DNA of 64,000 bases from JBJGXI01 sp045635475 (GTDB lineage: Bacteria > Bacillota > Bacilli > Bacillales > Amphibacillaceae): NCBI RefSeq assembly GCF_045635475.1, contig NZ_JBJGXI010000001.1, positions 124,001 to 188,000 of the forward strand. The letters are read 5' to 3'. Below, in pieces: positions 18,045 to 26,989 of this stretch. Position 1 is the first letter of the stretch. Each line of letters begins with the position of its first letter. The notes under the pieces are model-generated. The model did no database searches, was not told where the DNA came from, and saw only the letters and a program-made list of their open reading frames with translations. Both the position numbers and the translations under genes were made by a program.

Positions 18045-18641
18045 TTAGGCTTCTTCTGCTTCCTGTTCCAATCTGTAGAAATCTTGCACCATCCCTTGAA
18101 AAGTAATATCATCATGAATCGTTCTGTGACCATCATCGGGTATTTTGATGTATTGATTTGTTTTCATGCAGTAAAGTCGTTCTTCCCCAGCAGGGAATAG
18201 CAATGGGTACAAGATAAAGTCCTTTACATTTGAAGTGACAAGAATGCTATCCTTATAGTAAGCTGTATATAAAATTCTTGCATCTGAAGCTTTAAGATAC
18301 TCCACTTTATCACTGACTAGGAGTCCTCTATGCTGCGCTCGAATATACGCTGATAATTTTCGTAAACTGAACTCAATATCTATGTTAAAATGCTCTGGTT
18401 CTATCTCTCTGCACATTTCCAGTAAGTCAGCAATTTTTTCATTTTGATTCTCTTTTAAAGTAAAAGATTGCACCTCTAATTCTCTAACAACTTCTTTGGG
18501 AACTAGCAAAACAGCGTGATGGTTATATACCTCTTCAATGATTTTGTTCCATAAGGAGCGAGCACCAGCTTGTAAGTCTGCTGAATCATTTGCATTAGTT
18601 TTATGCCGAAATATATTGGTATCTAACATATACTGTTTCAA
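18045..18641 (-). CDS. PIN-like (DUF4411-type) protein, probable toxin
   Basis: A 198-residue protein with features of a PIN-domain nuclease: MLDTNIF at residues 5-11 with the first acidic residue, LVPKEVVRELE near 56, SDARILYTAYY near 124 and ILVTSNVKDF near 136. The match is best to the DUF4411 branch. Such proteins are RNases of type II toxin-antitoxin modules. The likely start is TTG at 18641, with GGGGGAACAGAG upstream; ATG five codons later is the alternative. It follows the helix-turn-helix gene by 23 bases on the same strand, the usual antitoxin-first order. Confidence 0.65.
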   Translation of the reverse strand: MKQYMLDTNIFRHKTNANDSADLQAGARSLWNKIIEEVYNHHAVLLVPKEVVRELEVQSFTLKENQNEKIADLLEMCREIEPEHFNIDIEFSLRKLSAYIRAQHRGLLVSDKVEYLKASDARILYTAYYKDSILVTSNVKDFILYPLLFPAGEERLYCMKTNQYIKIPDDGHRTIHDDITFQGMVQDFYRLEQEAEEA

Positions 18642-18664
18642 AACTCTCTGTTCCCCCTATGGCA

Positions 18665-19123
18665 TTATTCTTGATTCAATATATCCAAGTTTTGATCCAT
18701 GAACCTTGCTATATCTTTAGATTGCTTTTGTATTTGAAGGCGGTTTTCTAAATATTCAGTCCAACCTGGATATTTCATAAGTTGTTGAGTTTGAATACGC
18801 CATTTTCCACTGCCAGGCATTGTTTGAACAGCGTCTAGTTGACCTTCTGCACAAAGTTTTCTAACACGTTGTACGGTTACACCGATTATTTCAGAAGCAT
18901 CTTTAACTGTAACAGTATCTGGAATGCTATAAAGTCGCTTAATTACTTCAAAAGTTTCTTTTCTATCTTCTTCAGTGAGATGTTGATAGGTATTTTTAAT
19001 TTGATTAAGGATCTCTTTTTGCAATACCATCAAATTAACGAAATTCTTCGCTGCGTCACTACTTACATAATCAGCTTGTTTTGTTTTGAATTCATTAAGA
19101 ATTGCAGTCATGTTTTTCACCAT
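18665..19123 (-). CDS. Helix-turn-helix protein, probable antitoxin/repressor of the PIN-like toxin
   Basis: A 152-residue protein. The N-terminal half is helical. Residues about 87-130 form an excisionase/MerR-like DNA-binding unit: TVKDASEIIGVTVQRVRKLC followed by a wing with SGKWRIQ. The C-terminal helix is rich in Gln and Lys and could bind the toxin. The start is ATG at 19123 because GGAGG stands eight bases upstream; the longer frame to 19210 encodes a Phe/Pro-rich stretch unlike a protein N-terminus. Together with the PIN-like gene it makes a compact two-gene module between repeats. Confidence 0.65.
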   Translation of the reverse strand: MVKNMTAILNEFKTKQADYVSSDAAKNFVNLMVLQKEILNQIKNTYQHLTEEDRKETFEVIKRLYSIPDTVTVKDASEIIGVTVQRVRKLCAEGQLDAVQTMPGSGKWRIQTQQLMKYPGWTEYLENRLQIQKQSKDIARFMDQNLDILNQE

Positions 19124-19602
19124 CCCCATTACCTCCATTATATCATATTCATCTGGAAAAAAAGGATAAAAACGAAAAAAAGGAAACACCATCTCTAACA
19201 TTATACTCATTCATCTATATAAAGATACATATTAAGTGAAAATATTGGTGATGGTTGATGGTTGATGGTTGGTCTGGGTGCCTATAGTCACTTCCTGGAT
19301 TACCTACCTAATGTCGCTTTGTAACTAGCAAAGAACGATCATTCACTTGTAATTTACGTCATGGAACAGAGGGGCAGGTTTGCTGTTCCGTTCTATGAGA
19401 ATAAAATTTAAGGTCCTGCTGGAACGACAAAACTGACCCCGCGTTCCCCTTTATTTTCTGATAATTATGATCACTCAAAAAAGTCTGTCACTTTTCTGTT
19501 AGGTTCGTGTATAATAAAAGAAGTTAAAACTTTAAAATATTCAAAAAATAAAGTGTATACTTCATATGCATATCTTTAGTGCGGGATGGGGGTTGGTAGA
19601 TT
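19124..19602. other. Intergenic region before the amino-acid cluster
   Basis: It holds a perfect threefold GATGGTT tandem repeat (19250-19270), a copy of the dispersed element (19363-19447), and a TATAAT at 19510-19515 that may be the -10 box of the downstream cluster with CTGTCA (19485) as a weakly spaced -35. No gene is supported. Confidence 0.5.
19363..19447. repeat. Dispersed REP/MITE-like element, copy C
   Basis: A full copy from GGAACAGAGGGGCAGGTTTG to ACTGACCCCGCGTTCC, with the internal TATGAGAATAAAATTTAAGG. It is nearly identical to the second half of copy A. Confidence 0.85.
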
Positions 19603-20439
19603 ATGAGTATTCCTAATTTAATTACGTATAAACAAATTGATCAGATAGAGGACATTGATAAGGTAGTCGAACTCCAAGCAAGTATTTGGAGTCGCGAAAT
19701 TGTTTCTCCTCAGCCACAACTAATTGCATCTATTCACCATGGGGGCATCGTGATGGGCGCCTTTGTTGAAGAAATGTTGGTAGGTTTTTGCTATGGTTTT
19801 GCTGGATTTAAAGATGGAGAGTCCTATTTGATTTCTCATATGACAGGTATTTTGCCAAGCTACCAAAATAGTGGAATTGGTTACCAGCTTAAGATAAAGC
19901 AACGAGAATGGGCAATCAATCTTGGTTATAAAAAAATTGTCTGGACGTATGACCCGTTAGAAATTAGAAATGGATATTTTAATATGAGCAAGCTAGGAGC
20001 ATATTCGAAACGTTATATCCCTTCTTATTATGGAGAGTTGAACGACAAATTGAACAAAGGGCTCCCATCAGACCGATTGTTAATCGAGTGGGATATTTGT
20101 TCGAAGCGTGTAGAAGACGCCATTTTTAACTTAAAAAAAGATCACATTAACGTTGAAGCTAAAACACTACTTCATTGTGACCAACGAAATGAGTATCCGA
20201 GCCCAGAACTTATCGACATGAAACTTGAACAAAACTACCAAAGATATCGGGTTCCTGTCCCTACAAATATTCAATTTTTAAAACAACGTAATCCAGACCT
20301 AGCAAAAGCATGGAGATATGCCTTACGAACTACGTTAAGTGAAGCTTTATCAAGTGGTTATAGCATCACCGGAGTTCAAAAACAGCACCATTCAAATATC
20401 CATTTTTACATACTTGAAAATAGTACAGTGGAGGGATGA
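19603..20439 (+). CDS. GNAT-family acyltransferase, candidate D-amino-acid N-succinyltransferase
   Basis: A 278-residue protein with a GCN5-related acyltransferase core: HMTGILPSYQNSGIGYQLK near residue 80 is the acyl-CoA binding region (the R/Q-x-x-G-x-G/A loop is QNSGIG). The C-terminal 100 residues are an extension typical of the COG3375 branch. In Geobacillus a gene of this kind lies with an N-succinylamino acid racemase and an M20 hydrolase, and succinylates D-amino acids from succinyl-CoA. The same three functions occur here within 5.5 kb, so this role is proposed. ATG at 19603 follows a G-rich leader (GGGATGGGGGTTGG). Its stop lies one base before the next start. Confidence 0.75.
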   Translation: MSIPNLITYKQIDQIEDIDKVVELQASIWSREIVSPQPQLIASIHHGGIVMGAFVEEMLVGFCYGFAGFKDGESYLISHMTGILPSYQNSGIGYQLKIKQREWAINLGYKKIVWTYDPLEIRNGYFNMSKLGAYSKRYIPSYYGELNDKLNKGLPSDRLLIEWDICSKRVEDAIFNLKKDHINVEAKTLLHCDQRNEYPSPELIDMKLEQNYQRYRVPVPTNIQFLKQRNPDLAKAWRYALRTTLSEALSSGYSITGVQKQHHSNIHFYILENSTVEG

Positions 20440-20440
20440 C

Positions 20441-21583
20441 GTGATTAACGAAATTAATAATTGGGTTAAGAAAAATGAGGAAAAAATTAAGGAAACGTAT
20501 CGTCATCTACATACAAATGCAGAAATTAGTTGGAAGGAAACAGAGACGACAACGTTTTTATGTGCAAAGTTAGAAAAATTGGGCATTCGTTATGAGACAT
20601 TTGAAAACCAAACGGGCGTAGTTGGGTATTGGGGGGAGCGAAAAGATGGGCCGACTGTAGGAATTAGAGCAGATATAGATGCTCTGTGGCAGCTTGTGGA
20701 CGGAAAGTGGCAAGCAAACCACTCCTGTGGTCATGATGGGCATATGACAATGGTGCTTCATGCGATCACTTGTTTAAAGGAAATTGGCTTTGAACCAACG
20801 GGCGTGATTAAAATTATTTTTCAGCCAGCTGAAGAGACAGGAAATGGGGCAAAAGCGATCATTAAAACCGGTGTCATCGAGGATCTAAATTACCTTATTG
20901 GCCTTCACGTTCGTCCCGTTCAGGAAATGCCCTTTGGTGTTGCTTCGCCTGCGATTTATCACGGAGCAACGACGCATCTAAAAGGTGAAGTGAAAGGCAC
21001 ACAGGCACACGCATCGAGACCGAATCTGGGCATTAATGTAGTGGACTCCATTGGGGCGATTATTCATGCTATAAATTCGATCAAAATTGACCCAACTGCC
21101 TCTGCATCCGTAAAGATAACAATGGTAAGGGCTGGTGGAGATAGCTTTAATATTATTCCTGATTTAGGAGAGTTTGGTATTGATGTAAGAGCGGAAAGCA
21201 ATGCAGTGATGGAGGACTTGCTCGAAAAAGTTCAGCATGCAGCGCTTACAGCAGGAGCAGCCAATTTTGCAATGGTTAGTCTTACTACACAGGCGTCGAT
21301 GGTGGCCGCTGAATCCTGTCAGATGCTAGAGGGAATTGTAGAAGAGGCAATCGTTGAAGCGCTTGGAGAGAATGGGCTTGTGCCACCTTTTGTTACACCA
21401 GGAGGAGAAGATTTTCACTTTTACAAAAAGAATTATCCGAACTTAGAGGCAACAATGGTTGGTCTAGGTACTGGATTAGCTCCTGGCTTACATCATCCCA
21501 ATATGACCTTCAATCTTGATGCCCTTTTAAACGGTGTGAAAATCTTGAGTTTTTCACTTGTGAAAGTGTTGGAGAAGAATTAA
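20441..21583 (+). CDS. M20 family amidohydrolase, candidate N-succinyl-L-amino acid hydrolase
   Basis: A 380-residue metallopeptidase of the M20D aminoacylase/hippurate-hydrolase type. RADIDALW, SCGHDGHM (metal-binding His-Asp region), FQPAEETGNGA (catalytic and metal Glu residues) and the C-terminal TPGGEDFHFY and LHHPN motifs are in order. It should deacylate N-acyl-L-amino acids. A longer frame to 20339 overlaps the GNAT gene; GTG at 20441 is preferred because GGAGGG ends the GNAT gene just before it. The one-base gap implies translational coupling. In the proposed pathway it removes succinate after racemisation. Confidence 0.85.
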   Translation: MINEINNWVKKNEEKIKETYRHLHTNAEISWKETETTTFLCAKLEKLGIRYETFENQTGVVGYWGERKDGPTVGIRADIDALWQLVDGKWQANHSCGHDGHMTMVLHAITCLKEIGFEPTGVIKIIFQPAEETGNGAKAIIKTGVIEDLNYLIGLHVRPVQEMPFGVASPAIYHGATTHLKGEVKGTQAHASRPNLGINVVDSIGAIIHAINSIKIDPTASASVKITMVRAGGDSFNIIPDLGEFGIDVRAESNAVMEDLLEKVQHAALTAGAANFAMVSLTTQASMVAAESCQMLEGIVEEAIVEALGENGLVPPFVTPGGEDFHFYKKNYPNLEATMVGLGTGLAPGLHHPNMTFNLDALLNGVKILSFSLVKVLEKN

Positions 21584-21634
21584 CTATCTTTACAGCATGA
21601 AAAATTTTTTTCATAAAGGAAGGATTCATTATAG

Positions 21635-22528
21635 ATGGAACAATATCAAGACAAAATTAGAAAAAAATTTACTAGTTTTACGAAACGTCAAAAAGTAATT
21701 GCAAGATATATTGTTGATTTTCCAAAGGATGTAGCCTTTCAAACTGCTAAACAAATTGGAGCATCTTGTGAGGCAAGTGAGACAACGGTGATTCGACTAT
21801 GTTGTATTCTGGGCTATTCGGGTTTTAGTGAACTGCAGAAGGAAATCCAAACGAGCTTACTAGAAGACGCAACAGGTACATCAAATCCAGTTGGGAATTA
21901 TCGTGAAATATCCAATAAGTTACAAGATTCTAATATCATTCAATATGCGATGGAACAAGACAATGCATATGTAAAGGCGACTTTAGAGGATATAGATTTG
22001 AAACTACATAAGCAAACAATTGATACATTGATCGAAGCAAATAATCGTATTGTACTCGGCTTTCGTTCATCTTATGGGCCGGCAAGCTGGCTCGTATTTG
22101 CCTTAAATATCGTCGTTGGAAATACCACACAATACCGTGGTGAAATTGAGGATGCTAATTACTTATTATCAAATGTCAATGAGCACACTGTAGTAGTCGC
22201 TATTTCCTTTCCGAGATATGTGGAGGAGACCCTTTCATTTGTAAAAGCTGCGAAGAAAAAGGGTGCATGCATTATTGCTATTACCGATGATCGATTATCT
22301 CCTGTTGGACAATATGCGGATATTTTATTTAGGGTCATTGCACCAAGACCAATCCCGCTAACAGGAATTACCCCTACCTTTTCACTACTAAATTTGCTCG
22401 TAACAAGTATCGCAGCTACAGACAATCCGAAAGTACAAACCCATATGGCAACATATGACCAAAATAGCGGTGATTTTTATCCATTCGCTTCGAGAGGAAA
22501 AAAAGCAGATAATGACAATTTATTTTAA
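21635..22528 (+). CDS. RpiR/MurR family transcriptional regulator
   Basis: A 297-residue regulator. The N-terminal RpiR helix-turn-helix (about residues 1-77) contains FPKDVAFQTAKQIGASCEAS and TTVIRLCCILGYSGFSELQK. A SIS phospho-sugar binding domain (about 125-255) contains IVLGFRSSYGPASWL and VVAISFPRYVEETL. SIS-type regulators usually sense a phosphorylated sugar or cell-wall amino sugar, which would link this cluster to peptidoglycan turnover. It is in line with the M20 gene upstream and 14 bases before the dipeptidase, so it is probably autoregulated within one operon. Confidence 0.9.
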   Translation: MEQYQDKIRKKFTSFTKRQKVIARYIVDFPKDVAFQTAKQIGASCEASETTVIRLCCILGYSGFSELQKEIQTSLLEDATGTSNPVGNYREISNKLQDSNIIQYAMEQDNAYVKATLEDIDLKLHKQTIDTLIEANNRIVLGFRSSYGPASWLVFALNIVVGNTTQYRGEIEDANYLLSNVNEHTVVVAISFPRYVEETLSFVKAAKKKGACIIAITDDRLSPVGQYADILFRVIAPRPIPLTGITPTFSLLNLLVTSIAATDNPKVQTHMATYDQNSGDFYPFASRGKKADNDNLF

Positions 22529-22542
22529 GAAGAGGTGAGAAT

Positions 22543-23568
22543 ATGAATAAAAATCACTCAACCAATTTCCTGCATAAAACGCTCGTAATCGATGGTCATT
22601 TTGATTTGTTAATGGATGTTCAAATCCAAAGAGAAAAAGGGAGAACAAAGGTTATTGAGACGGACTATTATCCACGTTTTATGGAAGGTGGTGTGAATAT
22701 CATTGTCGCGTCTCTCTTTGTTGATAGTAGTTTTCTACCAGAAATGGGACTGCGAAAAGCGTTAGGCCAAGTTAGTGCCTTATATGAAGAAGTGCGTGAA
22801 TCTCCTGATAAGTTAATGATTTGCTTTAATGGTGAAGACATGAATACAGCTAAGCAATTGAACAAGATTGGATTTCTTCTATCCATTGAAGGAGCAGAAC
22901 CGATTGGGACAGACCTTAGTTTGTTACGTGTTTTTTATGAGTTGGGAGTTCGCAACCTTGGACTCGTTTGGAGCAGGCGGAATGCGGTTGCAGACGGTAG
23001 CTTCTTTCACCCAACAAAGGAAGGAAAGAAAGGCGGAATAAGTAGCTTTGGTGTCAAGGTCTTGGAAGAAGCAGCAAGACTTGAAATAACCATTGATGTT
23101 TCTCACTTAAATGACGAAGGGTTTTGGGATGTAATAGAAATGGCAACTAAGCCAGTAATTGCATCGCACTCGAATGCTCGCTCCCTTTGTTCAACGATGC
23201 GAAATTTATCGGATGAGCAAATAAAGGCAATTGCAAAAACCAATGGAGTGATAGGACTAAATGCAGCGAGTATGCTTGTTGGAGAAGATGATGAACGTTC
23301 AAATTTGGAAACATTAATGTACCATCTTGACCATCTTGTAAAAGTGGCGGGTATTGAACATGTGGGACTTGGGCTTGATCTTTGTGAGGACTTTATGAAA
23401 TATATCTCTCCAGATGATCTAGCAAGTTTACCGCGGAAACCATTTGATGTTATTAAAGGTCATCAATCTATCCCAAAACTAGTTGAGGGCCTTATGAAAA
23501 GGGGATATTCCGAGACTGAAATGGAAGCATTGCTAGGGAGAAATATACAAAGGATCTTCATGAAGTAA
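22543..23568 (+). CDS. Membrane-dipeptidase family (M19) zinc dipeptidase
   Basis: A 341-residue metalloenzyme of the renal-dipeptidase family. The first metal motif is VIDGHFDLLMD (residues 16-26), the bridging Glu lies in LLSIEGAEP near 111, and His residues follow in DVSHLNDEGFWD and ASHSNARS. The last conserved block is HVGLGLDL. Enzymes of this family cleave dipeptides, often with a D-residue at the C-terminal position, giving D-amino acids. That provides substrate for the succinyl route proposed for the neighbours. AAGAGGTGAG precedes the ATG. Confidence 0.9.
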   Translation: MNKNHSTNFLHKTLVIDGHFDLLMDVQIQREKGRTKVIETDYYPRFMEGGVNIIVASLFVDSSFLPEMGLRKALGQVSALYEEVRESPDKLMICFNGEDMNTAKQLNKIGFLLSIEGAEPIGTDLSLLRVFYELGVRNLGLVWSRRNAVADGSFFHPTKEGKKGGISSFGVKVLEEAARLEITIDVSHLNDEGFWDVIEMATKPVIASHSNARSLCSTMRNLSDEQIKAIAKTNGVIGLNAASMLVGEDDERSNLETLMYHLDHLVKVAGIEHVGLGLDLCEDFMKYISPDDLASLPRKPFDVIKGHQSIPKLVEGLMKRGYSETEMEALLGRNIQRIFMK

Positions 23569-23624
23569 AAGGTATTTTTAGTGGTTTTGGAAATTGTTGT
23601 TAATTACTGATTTTATCTAGACTC

Positions 23625-23880
23625 CGTCGTAACTTGGAGAGTGCTTGCACCGCCGCTCCGGAAATCCACTTCGCGCACCTTAGGGGGGCTAGTGAGCCTC
23701 CTCACGCTACGCGCTGCGGGGTCTCACTTACGCCACTAGTCCCGCAGGACAAATGTTTTCGGTGGGACGAGTAATCGCAGTCCCAAGGAAAGCTACGACA
23801 GCGATACATCGCACGAAGAAAATTGGGTTGTATTTTCAAGGAGTCGAAGTGGATTTCCTACGCTACGTCGCAGTTTACAT
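23625..23880. repeat. GC-rich repeat element with inverted ends between dipeptidase and racemase genes
   Basis: This roughly 250-base stretch is much richer in GC than its surroundings. GGAAATCCACTTCG (23660-23673) is repeated in inverse as CGAAGTGGATTTCC (23845-23858). A 30-base internal segment (CAAATGTTTTCGGTGGGACG, 23751 onward) recurs near 55597. It appears to be an inserted intergenic repeat that splits the operon and extends the racemase frame upstream without coding. Confidence 0.75.
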
Positions 23881-23942
23881 CAATTCCCAATAGGAACAAC
23901 AATATTTACGAAAAGTGCCGATTGGATAAAAGGAGAGATAAC

Positions 23943-25082
23943 ATGAGCGATAAATCATTTTCTGTTCGCAAGGTAACCCTACACCGAATGGTTATGCGAT
24001 TAAAGTCACCATTTACAACCAGCTTTGGAACATTTGATGTGAAAGAGTTTTTTGTAGTTGAAATAGAGGATGAAACAGGAGTGATTGGATTTGGAGAGTC
24101 AGCTGCTTTCTCGAGCCCTTGGTACAGCGAGGAAACGGTTGAAACAAACAAACACATCATGGAACAATTTTTAATCCCGTTATTAATGGAATCGCCGATT
24201 CATCATCCCGATGAGGTTTCACAACGATTTTCATCCATTCGGAGAAACAATATGGCGAAATCAGCTTTAGAAGGTGCGGTTTGGGATTTGTTTGCCAAAC
24301 GAAATGATAGCCCTTTATACAAAGAACTTGGTGGGAAAAAGAAACAAATTGAGGTTGGTATCAGTATTGGGGTTCAACCAACAGCTAAGCAACTTGTTAA
24401 AGTGGTGGAAGGCTTTGTAAATGAAGGTTATAAGCGCATGAAGGTGAAAATAAAGCCTGGTGCTGATTATGAAATGCTGAAAGAAGTAAGAAGACATTTT
24501 CCAAATATATTGCTGATGGCAGATGCTAACTCGGCCTATACGTTAGATGATATAGACATCCTCAAAAAACTGGATGAATTAGACTTAATGATGATTGAAC
24601 AGCCCTTGGCCCATGATGATATTATCGACCACGCCAAGTTACAGTCACAAATAGTTACGCCTATTTGTTTAGATGAAAGTATTCATTCCTTTGAGGATGC
24701 TAGAAAAGCGGTTGAGTTAGGTAGTTGTAAAATCATTAATATAAAAATTGGTCGTGTTGGGGGAATCACAGAATCTAAGAAAATCCATGATTATTGTGCC
24801 GAGCACGGAGTTCCGGTTTGGTGTGGCGGAATGCTAGAAGCTGGAATTGGACGTGCCCATAATGTTGCCCTAACCACGCTTCCTCAGTTTGTCATGCCAG
24901 GTGATACTGCAGGTTCTTCTAGGTATTGGGAGCAAGACATTATTGATCCTGAAGTAATAGTAGAAAATGGAGTGATACAAGTTCCGAACAAACCAGGTAT
25001 CGGCTATGAAGTAAACAGACAAGCACTTGAGAAATATCGAGTGGATCAAACCGTTTTTACAAATGAGAACCTATTAGCATGA
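23943..25082 (+). CDS. Enolase-superfamily racemase: N-succinylamino acid racemase or dipeptide epimerase
   Basis: A 379-residue member of the muconate-lactonising subgroup. The catalytic Lys pair is in MKVKIKPG, the metal ligands are in LMADANSAY, MIEQPL and LDES, and the second catalytic Lys is in INIKIGRVGG, all in the family order. Length and the NSAR/OSBS-like GRVGG and WCGGMLEAGIGRAHN segments favour N-acylamino acid racemase (the MenC-type-2 branch). A menaquinone role is unlikely because no men genes are near. ATG at 23943 follows AAAAGGAGAG; the upstream frame to 23823 runs through the GC-rich repeat. It would interconvert N-succinyl D- and L-amino acids. Confidence 0.85.
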   Translation: MSDKSFSVRKVTLHRMVMRLKSPFTTSFGTFDVKEFFVVEIEDETGVIGFGESAAFSSPWYSEETVETNKHIMEQFLIPLLMESPIHHPDEVSQRFSSIRRNNMAKSALEGAVWDLFAKRNDSPLYKELGGKKKQIEVGISIGVQPTAKQLVKVVEGFVNEGYKRMKVKIKPGADYEMLKEVRRHFPNILLMADANSAYTLDDIDILKKLDELDLMMIEQPLAHDDIIDHAKLQSQIVTPICLDESIHSFEDARKAVELGSCKIINIKIGRVGGITESKKIHDYCAEHGVPVWCGGMLEAGIGRAHNVALTTLPQFVMPGDTAGSSRYWEQDIIDPEVIVENGVIQVPNKPGIGYEVNRQALEKYRVDQTVFTNENLLA

Positions 25083-25172
25083 TTCCTGTTGTTTTTATGC
25101 ACACGGTTGTAACTTGTACGAGTAGTACAAGTTTATAATAAAAAAATTTAAGGAAAAGGGAGAGGTCTTAAC

Positions 25173-26624
25173 ATGACACAGAAAACAGTAACGCGTGATT
25201 TCGAACAATATTGCCAGGAGATTGTAGAGAAGTTTGAAATACCAGGTTTTTCAATTGGCTTAGCGAAAGATGGTCAAGTATTTTATGAAAATGGTTTTGG
25301 TTACCGCGATGTCGAAAACAAGCTCCCCTTGTCACCTGATACCGTTTTTGGAATTGGCTCTGTAACGAAATCATTTACAAGCATAGCGATTATGCAGCTT
25401 CAAGAAGCTGGAAAGCTAAACGTAAATGATCCGGTTGTAAAATATTTACCAGAGTTTAAAACACCAAATGAAGCATATACAAAACAAATGACGATTCATC
25501 ATTTCCTAACACATTCATCAGGATTACCAGCATTACCAACTCTATTTAAAGCATTAAGTAAGAGTATTGCTAAAGATGCAATGTCTGAAGATGATGGTCA
25601 AACAAAAGGGGATATTGGGGCAGTTGAGCAGGGTGCACAAGAGCAACAAATCGAAAGTGTTGATACTTTTGAGGAGTTAATGGCAGACATTGCAAAGCAG
25701 GAATTCACATTACTCGGAGCACCAGGAACAGTGTTTAGTTACTCCAATGATGGGTATGCGCTTTTAGGTGCAATCATTGAGAGAGTTAGTGGGATGACCT
25801 ACGAACAGTATATAAAGGAATATATTTTAGATCCGGCTGGGATGAAGCATAGTGTTTTCCATTTGCATGAGTTAGTTGATCATGACGATACTACTTCTCT
25901 CTATAATGCGCAGATGAAAGACGGTGAAGCGATTATTTTTAAATCGAATAACCCTTGGGATGCTCCATCGATGCGTGCAGCAGGGTTCTTAAAATCTACG
26001 GTAAACGATATGCTTAAGTATGCAGAAATCTTCAGCAGTAATGGTAAAGTAAGAGATGCTCAAATCCTCGCGCCTGAGAGTGTTGCATCAATTACTACAC
26101 CGTACATGGAATGTGACAAAGACCGTTACTATGGATATGGTGTCATGATTATCCCTGACTTTTATGGATGTAAATTAATTGAACATGGTGGTTCTGTTAA
26201 AGGAGTGGAAGCACATTTAACTATGATACCGGAGCTTGGACTATCCGGTGTAGGCTTGGCAAACTTAACAGGTGTACCATCTATGAAACTGTTATTTAGT
26301 GCTATGGCCGACCAGTTAGGAAAATCAGTTACTGATTCTCATTTTTCCTATGAAGTAGTAGACGTTCCGGAATTGGAACTAAAGCAATATGAAGGAGATT
26401 ACATTTCTGGTGAAGGAGCGAAATATACAGTTGTTATTGAGGAAGGTAAGCTCCAACTTAAAGTGGAAGGTGCTGGTACTATTCCTGATATCAAACCAAT
26501 TGGTAATGATACATTTATGGTTCCGTTTAGAGAATCAGAACTTTCTTTACGTTTTGCAAAAGACGAAAACAACAAAGTGACCCGTTTAGTATTTGGATTT
26601 AGACAAGTACCTAAAGTTTCATAG
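25173..26624 (+). CDS. Serine hydrolase, class C beta-lactamase/D-aminopeptidase fold
   Basis: A 483-residue protein. The catalytic SxxK motif is SVTK in GIGSVTKSFTS (near residue 66) and the YxN motif is in FSYSNDGYALLG (near 191). A third HGGSVKG-type motif is near 338 (IEHGGSVKGVEAH). Residues about 125-168 are an acidic insertion (EDDGQTKGDIG). The C-terminal 90 residues form a separate small beta domain. There is no signal peptide, so it acts in the cytoplasm. Relatives include esterases and D-amino-acid amidases/peptidases; the setting favours peptides with D-residues. The AAAAGGGAGAGG site precedes the ATG. Confidence 0.85.
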   Translation: MTQKTVTRDFEQYCQEIVEKFEIPGFSIGLAKDGQVFYENGFGYRDVENKLPLSPDTVFGIGSVTKSFTSIAIMQLQEAGKLNVNDPVVKYLPEFKTPNEAYTKQMTIHHFLTHSSGLPALPTLFKALSKSIAKDAMSEDDGQTKGDIGAVEQGAQEQQIESVDTFEELMADIAKQEFTLLGAPGTVFSYSNDGYALLGAIIERVSGMTYEQYIKEYILDPAGMKHSVFHLHELVDHDDTTSLYNAQMKDGEAIIFKSNNPWDAPSMRAAGFLKSTVNDMLKYAEIFSSNGKVRDAQILAPESVASITTPYMECDKDRYYGYGVMIIPDFYGCKLIEHGGSVKGVEAHLTMIPELGLSGVGLANLTGVPSMKLLFSAMADQLGKSVTDSHFSYEVVDVPELELKQYEGDYISGEGAKYTVVIEEGKLQLKVEGAGTIPDIKPIGNDTFMVPFRESELSLRFAKDENNKVTRLVFGFRQVPKVS

Positions 26625-26640
26625 GTGTCAGGTACGGTGT

Positions 26641-26756
26641 GGAACAGAGGGTCAGGTTTACTGTTCCGGTTTATGAGAACAAAACGTAAGGTCCTGCTGG
26701 GACGATAAACCTGACCCCTCGTTCCATTTGGGACGATAAACCTGACCCCTCGTTCC
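26641..26756. repeat. Dispersed REP/MITE-like element, copy D (with extra right half)
   Basis: A full copy (26641-26725) from GGAACAGAGGGTCAGGTTTA to AAACCTGACCCCTCGTTCC is followed by a second right end (26730-26755). The element abuts the point where the Abi-like gene on the other strand is broken. Confidence 0.85.
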
Positions 26757-26989
26757 ATTCTTGGATATAAGAGTGTTTTAAGGTTTGTATCAAACTCATA
26801 CACCCCAACAACCTCATCAAAGTTGGTATAGGGAATTTGGTGATTTGCCTGTCCGATAAAACGATAGCCTTTATATCCATGATAATATCCGATATTTAAT
26901 AAATCTTTCTTCTGTTTGCTGCCGCTAATTTCTATGCCATGCTTATCCCTAAGATGACGCATTAACCCATTGGTTGTTTTCCCTTTTAC
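26757..26989 (-). pseudogene. N-terminal fragment of an Abi_2 (AbiD/AbiF-like) abortive infection protein
   Basis: The minus strand encodes KGKTTNGLMRHLRDKHGIEI, then LNIGYYHGYKGYRFI and VVGVYEFDTNLKTLLYP. The NIGYYHGYKGYRF and YEFDTNLK blocks are diagnostic of Abi-family phage-defence proteins. After LLYP the frame runs directly into the dispersed repeat element, and the remaining two thirds of the gene are gone. ATG at 26962 is inside the conserved region, so the true start is also lost or lies just beyond a TGA. Confidence 0.65.

Noticed and set aside
23943..25082. Enolase-superfamily gene considered as menC (o-succinylbenzoate synthase)
   Set aside because: No menaquinone genes are near, and the GNAT and M20 neighbours match the N-succinylamino acid racemase setting.
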